Below, one piece after another: positions 33,326-40,569 of a stretch of DNA of 64,000 nt. How positions within the stretch are numbered: position 1 is the first letter of the stretch; every line of letters begins with the position of its first letter. The notes under the pieces were generated by a model that saw only the letters and a program-made list of their open reading frames with translations, did no database searches and was not told the origin of the DNA. A program made the position numbers and the translations under genes. The DNA is from Acidobacteriota bacterium (GTDB lineage: Bacteria; Acidobacteriota; Vicinamibacteria; Vicinamibacterales; UBA2999). The DNA lies in the NCBI GenBank assembly GCA_021730945.1, contig JAKFYH010000028.1:65472-129471 (forward strand), read 5' to 3'.

Positions 33326-35041
33326 GTGAAGTACATACCGAGCCAGGTCGCCTTCTTCTTCGCGGTGCGGGAGTCGCGGGCGAATGTGCGCAGCCTCCTG
33401 CAGTACGTCGCCTTCCTGGTCGCGCTGATCGCGGTGTACGCGGTGATGTTCCACGTCATCATGGAGCGGTTCGAAGGCCAGGCGCATTCGTGGATCACCG
33501 GCGTCTACTGGACGCTGGTCGTGATGTCGACCCTGGGCTTCGGCGACATTACGTTTACTTCCGACGCCGGCCGGCTCTTCAGCATTGTCGTGCTGGTGTC
33601 GGGTGTCGTGCTGCTCCTCGTGATGCTGCCGTTTCTGTTCATCAGCCTCTTCTATGCGCCCTGGCTCGAGGCGCGGGTCCGGCTGAGGGCGCCGCGCGAG
33701 CTGCCGGAAGGCACCCGGGACCACGTGCTGATCACCGGCTACGATTCAGTGGCCGACGGATTGATCGAGCGCCTGCGGGCCGGGGCCATTCCCTACACCG
33801 TCATCGAGCCCGATCCTGCCGCCGCCGCCCAGCTCGTGGCCGACGGCGTGTCGGCGGCCACCGGCGACATTGACCGGGCCGACACCTACCGCGCCATGCG
33901 GGCGGCCAGCGCGCGGATGCTGGTGGCCAACCGCGAGGACACCATCAACACCAACACCACGCTGACGGCGCGCGAAGTGCATCCGGGCCTGGTGATTGCC
34001 GCGATCGTCGAGCACGAGGCGTCGGTCGACGTCCTGCAATTGAGCGGCGCCACGCACGTACTGCCGCTCAAGGCGCAACTGGGCCAGTATCTCGCCAACC
34101 GCGTCGACATCGGGCGGGTCGAGGCGCATGTCGTCGGCAGCTACCGCGGCCTTCAGGTGGCCGAGCTCACGGCCCGGGGGACGTCGTTTGCCGGCAGCAC
34201 GGTGCGCGCCACCCGGCTGCGCGAGACCAGCGGCATGAGCGTGGTGGGCATCTGGAAGCGCGGCCGCCTGAATCCCGCGTACCCCGACACGCCGATCGAC
34301 GATGCCAGCGTCGTGGTGGTGGCGGGCACCGGCGATCAGATCGCGGCGCTCAACCAGACGCTGCCGCAGCGCGCCCTCCAGAACACGGGCGCCATTGTGG
34401 TGGTCGGGGCCGGCCGCGTCGGGCAGGCCGCGGTGGAAGCGCTCAAGGCCAAGGGCGTCCGCGCTCACGTGGTCGACCGCGACCGGCGAAGCCTGGCGCC
34501 GCTTGAGGGCGTGGCCGATCGGCTGATTGAAGGCGATGCCTCCGATCGCGAGGTGCTCGAACGGGCCGGACTGCACGAGGCGCCGTCGGTGCTGCTGACC
34601 ACCAATGACGATGCCATGAACATTTACCTGGCGGTCTACTGCCGGCGCCTGCAGCCCAACCTGCGCATCGTCAGCCGCATCACCCACGAGCGTAACGTGG
34701 AGGCCATTCACCGCGCGGGCGCCGACTTCGTGTTGAGTTACGCCTCGCTCGGCGCCGAGACGATCTTCTCGCTGCTGCGCTCGTACGAGCAAGTGATCCT
34801 CGGTGAAGGCGTGGACCTGTTCACGCGGCCGGTGCCAGCCCGGCTGATTGGCCGCACGCTGAAGGACGGCGCGATCGGGTCGTTGACCGGGCTCTGTGTC
34901 ATCGCCATCCAACAGGGCGACCGGATGGTGACCGAGATGCACTCCGACACGATTCTGCCGGAGGGCGCGGAGCTCGTGATGATTGGCAGCGTGGAGCAAC
35001 GACAGGCGTTTACCGACGCCTACGGGGCGCCACGGCGTTGA
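33326..35041 (+). CDS. Potassium channel with two RCK (TrkA-N/TrkA-C) units
   Basis: A 571-residue membrane protein. Two transmembrane helices (about 27-45 and 80-105) flank a pore loop with the selectivity filter STLGFGD (68-74), a variant of TVGYGD. Two RCK units follow: the first Rossmann domain begins at DHVLITGYDSVADGLIERLR; the second begins at GAIVVVGAGRVGQAAVEALK, with the acidic VDRDRRSL and GDASDREVL. TrkA-C segments lie at about 265-345 and 485-568 (PARLIGRTLKDGAI). It is a ligand-gated K+ channel resembling MthK/Kch. The GTG at 33326 gives the natural N terminus. Confidence 0.9.
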   Translation: MKYIPSQVAFFFAVRESRANVRSLLQYVAFLVALIAVYAVMFHVIMERFEGQAHSWITGVYWTLVVMSTLGFGDITFTSDAGRLFSIVVLVSGVVLLLVMLPFLFISLFYAPWLEARVRLRAPRELPEGTRDHVLITGYDSVADGLIERLRAGAIPYTVIEPDPAAAAQLVADGVSAATGDIDRADTYRAMRAASARMLVANREDTINTNTTLTAREVHPGLVIAAIVEHEASVDVLQLSGATHVLPLKAQLGQYLANRVDIGRVEAHVVGSYRGLQVAELTARGTSFAGSTVRATRLRETSGMSVVGIWKRGRLNPAYPDTPIDDASVVVVAGTGDQIAALNQTLPQRALQNTGAIVVVGAGRVGQAAVEALKAKGVRAHVVDRDRRSLAPLEGVADRLIEGDASDREVLERAGLHEAPSVLLTTNDDAMNIYLAVYCRRLQPNLRIVSRITHERNVEAIHRAGADFVLSYASLGAETIFSLLRSYEQVILGEGVDLFTRPVPARLIGRTLKDGAIGSLTGLCVIAIQQGDRMVTEMHSDTILPEGAELVMIGSVEQRQAFTDAYGAPRR

Positions 35042-35113
35042 TGAGGGATCGTCGACCCGTGCCGGCCGCTGCCTTCCACCTGGCCGCCTCGTCGAGGGCC
35101 GGTCACATCAAGT

Positions 35114-36757
35114 TCACGCAGGTGCGCCGGGCGCCGGCTCCCGCACGAGGTGCACGGTCCTGGTTGGGAAGGCAAAGCTCGATCCGGCTGCTTCCACCAC
35201 GCCCATGAAGCCGAGCAGCACCTCTTCGCGGCAGCCCTGAAAGTCGCCCCAGGTGGGCACGTCGAACCACGCCATGATCTCGATGTCGAGGGAGCTGGCG
35301 CCGAACGCCGCAAACTTGATCACCATGGCATCGGGCCAGATCTTCGGGTGGGCCCGTAGCACGCGCTCGAACCCGGTCAGGATCGTCCGCATCTGACTCT
35401 GAGTCGTACCGTAGGTCACCCCAATCATCGTCGCCAGCCGCATGCGATCGCGCGCTTGAAACGACTCCAGCCGCTGGTCGGCCAGCTTGCCGTTGGGAAT
35501 AGAGACGAGCGTGCGGTCGAGTGTGCGGAAGCGGGTCGAGCGCAGGCCGATGTCTTCGACAGTGCCGACGAAGTCTTCCACCTTCACGAAGTCGCCGATG
35601 CGAAAAGGCTGGTCGATGGCCAGCGACACGGAGCCAAAGACGTTCTCGACCGTCTTCTGCGCGCCAAACGCCACGGCCAGGCCGCCGATGCCGAGGCCGG
35701 CCAGCACGGTGCCCACCGGGTAGCCGAGCGACGCGATCATCGCCAGCACGCCGAGGCCGAGCACCAGCCCTTGCATGATCTTTGTGGCGATCGACAGCAT
35801 GTTGCGCACCGACGGGCTGTTGGCCGCCCACGGCTGGCTGGTGATCCATCCGGTCACCACCGGCACCAGGCGCCACAGTCCCCAAAAGACAGCGAAGGCC
35901 ATGGCGGGCCGCGTGAATAATTCCACCAGCGTGATGGCATCCTGCGTGATCTGGATCAGGCTGCAGCCGGCGGCGAACAGCACGATGCTGAACACCAGGG
36001 TGAGCGGCGGCCCGAGGCTGGCGAGCATCTGGTCGTCCCAGGTGGCACGGGTTCGTCGCGTGACGGCGCCGATTAGGGCGACGGTGAGATTGCGCAAGCC
36101 GCGGCCACCGGCCCAGGCGAGAAACGCGATGATCGGCAGCAGGAGCCAGTGCCACCACAGCACGCCGAAGAATCCCGGGCGCAGCAGCACATCGAAGCGG
36201 GTACCCGAGAACAGGTTGCGCACCCACCGGTCGGGCAGGTCGGCATACCAGCCGTCAATGCGTGTCACGGTATTGGGCGAGAACGCCCAGAACGTCCCGG
36301 CCTGGTCGGAGGTCCGGACCATCCGCATCGGTTCTTCACGGTTGCCCACCGGGACGGCCGCGACCGTTTCGAGTTCGGGCGGCAGTCCGTCGTCCAGTTG
36401 CCCTCGTGACCCTCCCGAGATGGTTTCGATGTCGATCAGGCGGCGGCTGTCGATCACGCCTTTGAGGCGTTCCGCCAGTTCGGGTGAGCGCGACCGCTGC
36501 TGGTCGGTCAACGACAGGTAGCGGGCGGCATCCTGCCATTGCCCGGCATTGGCGGCGTCGATGAACGCAAGCATCGACGAGCGCGGCGAATCGGCAGCGA
36601 CCGGCTCGGCCGGGGGCTCAGCCGGCGCGGGTGACGGCGGTTGCGACTCGGCGGGAGTGGCCGGCGATTGCGCCGCGAGTGTGGCCCCTGCGGAGATGAT
36701 CAGGAGCGCGGCCAGCGACGAGGCGAGCAACGATCGGCGTAGGGTGATGGCGGCCAT
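35114..36757 (-). CDS. MscS-family mechanosensitive channel
   Basis: A 547-residue membrane protein that releases osmolytes when tension rises. A signal peptide (MAAITLRRSLLASSLAALLI) and a periplasmic Pro/Ala/Glu-rich segment precede a domain of about 120 residues. About five transmembrane helices follow from 210 to 370. The pore helix is clear: GTVLAGLGIGGLAVAFGAQK, then TVENVFGSVSLAIDQPFRIG, and the beta domain FRTLDRTLVSIPNGKLADQR. The C-terminal alpha-beta domain ends at residue 547 with VREPAPGAPA. It is one of the larger MscS types (YnaI/YbiO-like). It stands alone on the minus strand, converging with the K+ channel gene. Confidence 0.9.
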   Translation of the reverse strand: MAAITLRRSLLASSLAALLIISAGATLAAQSPATPAESQPPSPAPAEPPAEPVAADSPRSSMLAFIDAANAGQWQDAARYLSLTDQQRSRSPELAERLKGVIDSRRLIDIETISGGSRGQLDDGLPPELETVAAVPVGNREEPMRMVRTSDQAGTFWAFSPNTVTRIDGWYADLPDRWVRNLFSGTRFDVLLRPGFFGVLWWHWLLLPIIAFLAWAGGRGLRNLTVALIGAVTRRTRATWDDQMLASLGPPLTLVFSIVLFAAGCSLIQITQDAITLVELFTRPAMAFAVFWGLWRLVPVVTGWITSQPWAANSPSVRNMLSIATKIMQGLVLGLGVLAMIASLGYPVGTVLAGLGIGGLAVAFGAQKTVENVFGSVSLAIDQPFRIGDFVKVEDFVGTVEDIGLRSTRFRTLDRTLVSIPNGKLADQRLESFQARDRMRLATMIGVTYGTTQSQMRTILTGFERVLRAHPKIWPDAMVIKFAAFGASSLDIEIMAWFDVPTWGDFQGCREEVLLGFMGVVEAAGSSFAFPTRTVHLVREPAPGAPA

Positions 36758-36839
36758 CCAGCCATTTCACATCAAGCGGCGGCGTCAGCCAAAGAACTTG
36801 TGCGTGCATCGATGAGCTGCCGCATTCCGCCCGGTGCGG

Positions 36840-36845
36840 TACAAT
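36840..36845 (+). promoter_or_regulatory. Candidate -10 element upstream of the HPF-like gene
   Basis: TACAAT (5/6 match to the -10 consensus) lies 71 bases before the ATG. No good -35 is present at 16-18 bases upstream. The 158-base gap before this gene otherwise shows nothing recognisable. Confidence 0.3.
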
Positions 36846-36916
36846 CGGGTAATCAGGAGATCTTGAGGCCACGCCCGACCGGCCTCCACGTGTACACGCC
36901 AGCCCCCAGGTAGCAA

Positions 36917-37417
36917 ATGAAGACTCAAGTTAACAGTGACAAGTCCATCAAGGTGTCCGCCGCCTTTATTCGTTTTATCGACACCGAGACCGACCGCGTG
37001 CTGGATCGATTTGCCGCCCAGTTGACGCGCGTGGAGGTCCACCTGAGCGACGTCAACAGCAAGAAGACGGGTGGGGCCGACAAGCAGTGCGTGGTGGAGG
37101 CGCGGCCGGCCGGCCTGCGGCCGGTCAGCGTGACGGCCACGGCTCCCACGGTCAACATGGCGTTCGCTCAGGCGCTGAACAAGATGCGGCGATCGCTCAC
37201 TTCGATCTTCGGCCGTCTGGGCCGCTCGTCGCGGCATGCCGACCCAGCCCGCACGACCGCGGCGAAGAAGCCGGTGAGCGCAAAGAAGAAGACCGCTGCG
37301 AAGAAGATTGCTGCGAAGAAGACCGCGGCAACGGCAGCGGCCGAGGCCGCTGACAGGGCCGGCGCCAGGAAGAAGGGCATCTACCAGGCGCGGCGCAAGG
37401 CCTGGCCGGTCCGCTAG
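36917..37417 (+). CDS. HPF/RaiA-like ribosome-associated protein with histone-H1-like basic tail
   Basis: A 166-residue protein. Residues 1-100 have the S30AE (ribosome hibernation) pattern: FIRFIDTETDRVLDRFAAQL, TRVEVHLSDVNSKKTGGADK, CVVEARPAGLRPVSVTATAP and NMAFAQALNKMRRSLTSIFG. Instead of the usual dimerisation domain of long HPF, residues 108-150 form a Lys/Ala repeat (AAKKPVSAKKKTAAKKIAAK), like histone H1 or Hc1 tails. It may bind ribosomes through the first part and RNA or DNA through the tail. The gene stands alone with its own weak promoter. S30AE membership is solid; the role of the tail is inference. Confidence 0.82.
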   Translation: MKTQVNSDKSIKVSAAFIRFIDTETDRVLDRFAAQLTRVEVHLSDVNSKKTGGADKQCVVEARPAGLRPVSVTATAPTVNMAFAQALNKMRRSLTSIFGRLGRSSRHADPARTTAAKKPVSAKKKTAAKKIAAKKTAATAAAEAADRAGARKKGIYQARRKAWPVR

Positions 37418-37447
37418 CCGGCCGGCCGGATCAGATCGCTTCTCCGT

Positions 37448-37476
37448 TTGACTTTCTAATGGAGTGAGGGCATCAT
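37448..37476 (+). promoter_or_regulatory. Promoter of PadR/ADOP module 2
   Basis: TTGACT (37448-37453) and CATCAT (37471-37476) are 17 bases apart. Transcription should begin near 37483-37485, which is the start codon itself, so the mRNA would be leaderless. Confidence 0.45.
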
Positions 37477-37483
37477 CCATTAG
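37456..37483. promoter_or_regulatory. PadR autoregulatory operator (inverted repeat)
   Basis: CTAATGGA (37456-37463) and TCCATTAG (37476-37483) are perfect 8-base reverse complements with a 12-base spacer. They lie between the -35 and the start codon and cover the -10 region. The repeat ends one base before the PadR ATG. PadR dimers bind spaced dyads of this kind to repress themselves. Confidence 0.65.
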
Positions 37484-37484
37484 G

Positions 37485-37832
37485 ATGCCTAATAAAGAAC
37501 CGTCCAAGGCCGAAGTGCTGCGCGGCACGCTCGATCTGATGGTGCTGCAGACCCTCGCCGCGCTCGGACCGCAACACGGCTACGCCATCGGCGCCCGCCT
37601 CGGGCAGGTCTCGTCGGGGGCGCTGACCCTGAACATGGGCACGCTGTACCCGGGGCTGATGCGGCTGGAGCAGCAGGGCCTGATTGACGCCGAGTGGGGC
37701 GTTACCGACAACAACCGCCAGGCGCGCTTCTATGCGATCACCGCCGCCGGACGCCGCCGGCTCGTGGCCGAGAAGAAGGCGTGGGACCAGATGGTCTCGG
37801 TCATGCACGCGCTGTTCGAGGATCCGTCGTGA
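37485..37832 (+). CDS. PadR-family transcriptional regulator (module 2)
   Basis: A 115-residue PadR-s1 winged-helix repressor: VLRGTLDLMVLQTLAALGPQ, HGYAIGARLGQVSSGALTLN, MGTLYPGLMRLEQQGLIDAE and ARFYAITAAGRRRLVAEKKA. The ATG at 37485 was preferred over the GTG at 37464, because the GTG lies inside the operator and upstream of the predicted transcription start. It overlaps the permease start by four bases (GTGA), as in module 1, and presumably represses it. The two PadR proteins are only moderately similar, so their signals probably differ. Confidence 0.92.
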   Translation: MPNKEPSKAEVLRGTLDLMVLQTLAALGPQHGYAIGARLGQVSSGALTLNMGTLYPGLMRLEQQGLIDAEWGVTDNNRQARFYAITAAGRRRLVAEKKAWDQMVSVMHALFEDPS

Positions 37833-40510
37833 CGCCCCCGGGGGCAGTGGCCACGATCCGGGAGTGGACCCGGCGGATGTGGGGCGCGCTCAGTGGCCGG
37901 CGGACCGACCAGGACCTGCAGCGCGAGATTGCCGGGCACCTCGCCTTCGCTGAAGACGAGCTCCGCCGGCAGGGCCATTCGCCGAACGAAGCCGCGCGAC
38001 TCGCGCGCGCCGCGGCCGGCGGCCGCGTCCAGGCTCTCGAGGCGCTGCGCGACCAGCGCGGCCTGCCCTGGCTCAGCTCGTCGTGGCTCGATATCAGGCT
38101 CGGGCTCCGCTTGCTCGTCCGCAGCTGGGGACTGACCCTCGCCGGCGGACTGGCGATGTCGGTGGCGATCAGCATCGCTGCCGTCGTGTTCGCGGCGTTT
38201 GACATGGTCATGTGGAGTCCGATGCCGCTCGATGAGGGCGATCGGATCGTGGCCATTCAGGTGTGGGACCGGGAGGCCGGCCGGCGGCGGGACACGCCCT
38301 GGGAGGACCTCGAGCGTTGGCGTGGCAGCCTGCAGTCGATCGATGAGGTCGGCGCGTACCAGGCGATTCGCCGCAACGTGATCACGGCCGACGGCTCAGT
38401 TGAATTTACGGCGGTGGCCGCGATGTCTGCCGCCGGATTTCGGGTCGCGCGGGTGCCGCCGCAGCTCGGCCGGCCGATCGCCGATGCCGATGCCGCGCCC
38501 GGCGCCGTGCCTGTCGTCGTCATCGGCCACGATGTCTGGCAGCGGCGTTTTGCCGGTGCGCGAGACGTGATCGGCCGTGAGCTTCGGCTGGGCGAGGCCA
38601 TGCACACCGTGGTCGGCGTCATGCCCGACGGCTTCCACTTCCCGTACAACTTCCGCTACTGGGTCCCGCTACAGCGCGCGGCCGGCGAGGTGTTGCACAA
38701 CGCCGGTCCCGAGGGAGTGGTGTTCGGCCGGCTCGCGCCGGATGCAACGCTTGCCCGCGCGGACGCGGAGGTGTCGGCGATCGGGATTCTGCCGTCCGTT
38801 CTCCCTGGCGCGAGGCGCGAAGCAGGGACCGGCGCGCGCGTGGTGCCGTACACGTTTGCCTTCACCGGCGACTTCGAACGCGGTGAGCTGGGTCTGCTTT
38901 GGACGCTCGCCAGCCTGGCCCTGGTCCTTCTGCTGCTGCCGCCGTGCGCGAACATCGCCATCCTGAACTACGCGCGCACAGTCACGCGACAGCAGGAGTT
39001 CGCCGCCCGCCACGCCCTCGGCGGCAGCCGCGCGCGGATCGTCTGGCAGTTGTTCGTCGAGGCGCTGGTGCTGACGGCCGCCTCCGCCGCTGTCGCGCTC
39101 GTGATCCTGCGCGTGGTCTCGATAGTCGTGTCCGGCCGTCTGCAGCAGCTCCCCGGTGGCCCGCCGTTCTGGATGTCATTCGACGTGTCGTACCGCACCC
39201 TTCTCTTCGTGGCCGGACTGGCCGTGGCAGGAGCGGCCGTGTCCGGCCTCGTGCCGGCGCTCCAGGCGACGGGCCGCCTGGCCCGGCTCGGCGCCGGCGC
39301 GCTCGCTCCACGAACCAGCCTCCGGCTCGGCGCTACGTGGACCACGCTGGTGATCGCACAGGTCGCCTTCTCAGTCGGCGTGTTGCCACTGGCCGTCGAA
39401 CTCGGCTGGGGCACACTGCGAAACGGCGTCGTTGGCCCAGGCTTCGCCGCCGAGGAGTTTGCGACCGCACGGGTCGCGCTGGAGCGCACCGATCTGTTTG
39501 GCATTCGCCAGCGCGAGTTGGCGCGACAGCTGCTGGCCGACCCGGCGGTGCGCGGCGTGGCCGCCGCCTTGCGACCACCTGGCGAGGAGCCCTGGGTGTT
39601 TGTTGACATTGAGGGCCGCGAGGCGCCGACCGAGGCGCTCAATGGCCAGTTGCCGGGCTTTCCCGCCCGGTTCAACCGGGTCGATGCCGCGTTCTTCGAG
39701 ATCTACCAGGTGCCGACGCTGCTCGGCCGCGGATTTGCCGCCGGCGACGCCGCGCCCGAGGCCGACGCGGTCCTGGTCAACCGGAACTTTGCGGAGACCA
39801 TTGCTCCCGGCGGCAACGCGCTCGGCCACCGTTTCCGGTACGCCCGCGCGATGAGCGGCGAGCTGCAGGGGCCGGAAGCGAATCGCTGGTACGAAGTGGC
39901 CGGCGTGGTCGGTAATCTGCCGGTGACGACCGACGCACGGGTGGCCTACCATGCGGCGGTCCCAGGTCAAATCCAGCCGGTGAACCTGCAACTTCGCCTC
40001 AGGGGCGACTCGGCTGGACTTGCCGAGCGCCTGCGCCACGTCGCTGCGCGCGTCGATCCCTTACTGCACGTCGATGAGGTCAGCACGCTGGCAGAGATCT
40101 ATCGCGAGCACCGCTTCGGCGACAACCTCGGCGCCATCACCATCGGCGCGGTCACCGGCAGCGTGCTCCTGCTTTCGGCGGCCGGCCTGTATGCGCTCAT
40201 GGCATTCACGGTCGCGCAGCGACGGCGTGAGATCGGCATCCGTTCGGCGCTGGGCGCTCAGCCCGGTCAGTTGGTGGCGGCTGTGTTCAGGCGCGCCTTC
40301 TGGCAGATCGGTGCCGGCTCGGCCGTAGGCATCCTGGCGGCCTACGCTGTCGGCCGCTACGTGCCGATTGAGCAGATCGGCGGCATGCCGATTCCCGGCA
40401 TCCTCCCGGGCGCAGCCGCGTTCATGCTGCTCGTTGGCGTGCTGGCGGCGCTTGGGCCCGCCCGGCGCGGGCTCCGTATCGATCCCACTGAAGCGCTGCG
40501 AAGCGAATAG
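37829..40510 (+). CDS. ADOP-type ABC transporter permease 2
   Basis: An 893-residue inner-membrane permease of the same architecture as that at 13496. An N-terminal cytoplasmic segment (GRRTDQDLQREIAGHLAFAE) precedes two MacB-core/FtsX blocks. The first FtsX block is around residues 350-470 (ARTVTRQQEFAARHALGGSR). The second ends with GSVLLLSAAGLYALMAFTVA, then QRRREIGIRSALGAQPGQLV and ARRGLRIDPTEALRSE. The first block is more diverged from the norm than in copy 1; for example the [13 protein letters not shown] motif is replaced by GLAMSVAISIAAVVFAAFDM. There is no adjacent ATPase. The GTG at 37829 was chosen because it overlaps the PadR stop. Confidence 0.88.
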   Translation: MTPPGAVATIREWTRRMWGALSGRRTDQDLQREIAGHLAFAEDELRRQGHSPNEAARLARAAAGGRVQALEALRDQRGLPWLSSSWLDIRLGLRLLVRSWGLTLAGGLAMSVAISIAAVVFAAFDMVMWSPMPLDEGDRIVAIQVWDREAGRRRDTPWEDLERWRGSLQSIDEVGAYQAIRRNVITADGSVEFTAVAAMSAAGFRVARVPPQLGRPIADADAAPGAVPVVVIGHDVWQRRFAGARDVIGRELRLGEAMHTVVGVMPDGFHFPYNFRYWVPLQRAAGEVLHNAGPEGVVFGRLAPDATLARADAEVSAIGILPSVLPGARREAGTGARVVPYTFAFTGDFERGELGLLWTLASLALVLLLLPPCANIAILNYARTVTRQQEFAARHALGGSRARIVWQLFVEALVLTAASAAVALVILRVVSIVVSGRLQQLPGGPPFWMSFDVSYRTLLFVAGLAVAGAAVSGLVPALQATGRLARLGAGALAPRTSLRLGATWTTLVIAQVAFSVGVLPLAVELGWGTLRNGVVGPGFAAEEFATARVALERTDLFGIRQRELARQLLADPAVRGVAAALRPPGEEPWVFVDIEGREAPTEALNGQLPGFPARFNRVDAAFFEIYQVPTLLGRGFAAGDAAPEADAVLVNRNFAETIAPGGNALGHRFRYARAMSGELQGPEANRWYEVAGVVGNLPVTTDARVAYHAAVPGQIQPVNLQLRLRGDSAGLAERLRHVAARVDPLLHVDEVSTLAEIYREHRFGDNLGAITIGAVTGSVLLLSAAGLYALMAFTVAQRRREIGIRSALGAQPGQLVAAVFRRAFWQIGAGSAVGILAAYAVGRYVPIEQIGGMPIPGILPGAAAFMLLVGVLAALGPARRGLRIDPTEALRSE

Positions 40511-40544
40511 GGAGCCGCAGAAGACCTGGCGCCCAGGCGGCAGG

Positions 40545-40566
40545 TGAGGCATATAATCCCGCCTCA
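40545..40566. promoter_or_regulatory. Perfect -10 box flanked by an inverted repeat, multicopper oxidase promoter
   Basis: TATAAT (40552-40557) lies inside TGAGGC-atataatccc-GCCTCA, a perfect 6-base inverted repeat with a 10-base spacer. The ATG follows three bases after the repeat, so the leader would be only about six bases. No good -35 is visible, which fits an activated or operator-controlled promoter. Confidence 0.5.
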
Positions 40567-40569
40567 ATC

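Noticed and set aside
33746-34999. 417-codon minus-strand frame
   Set aside because: Antisense shadow of the K+ channel gene, whose selectivity filter and RCK motifs are clear.
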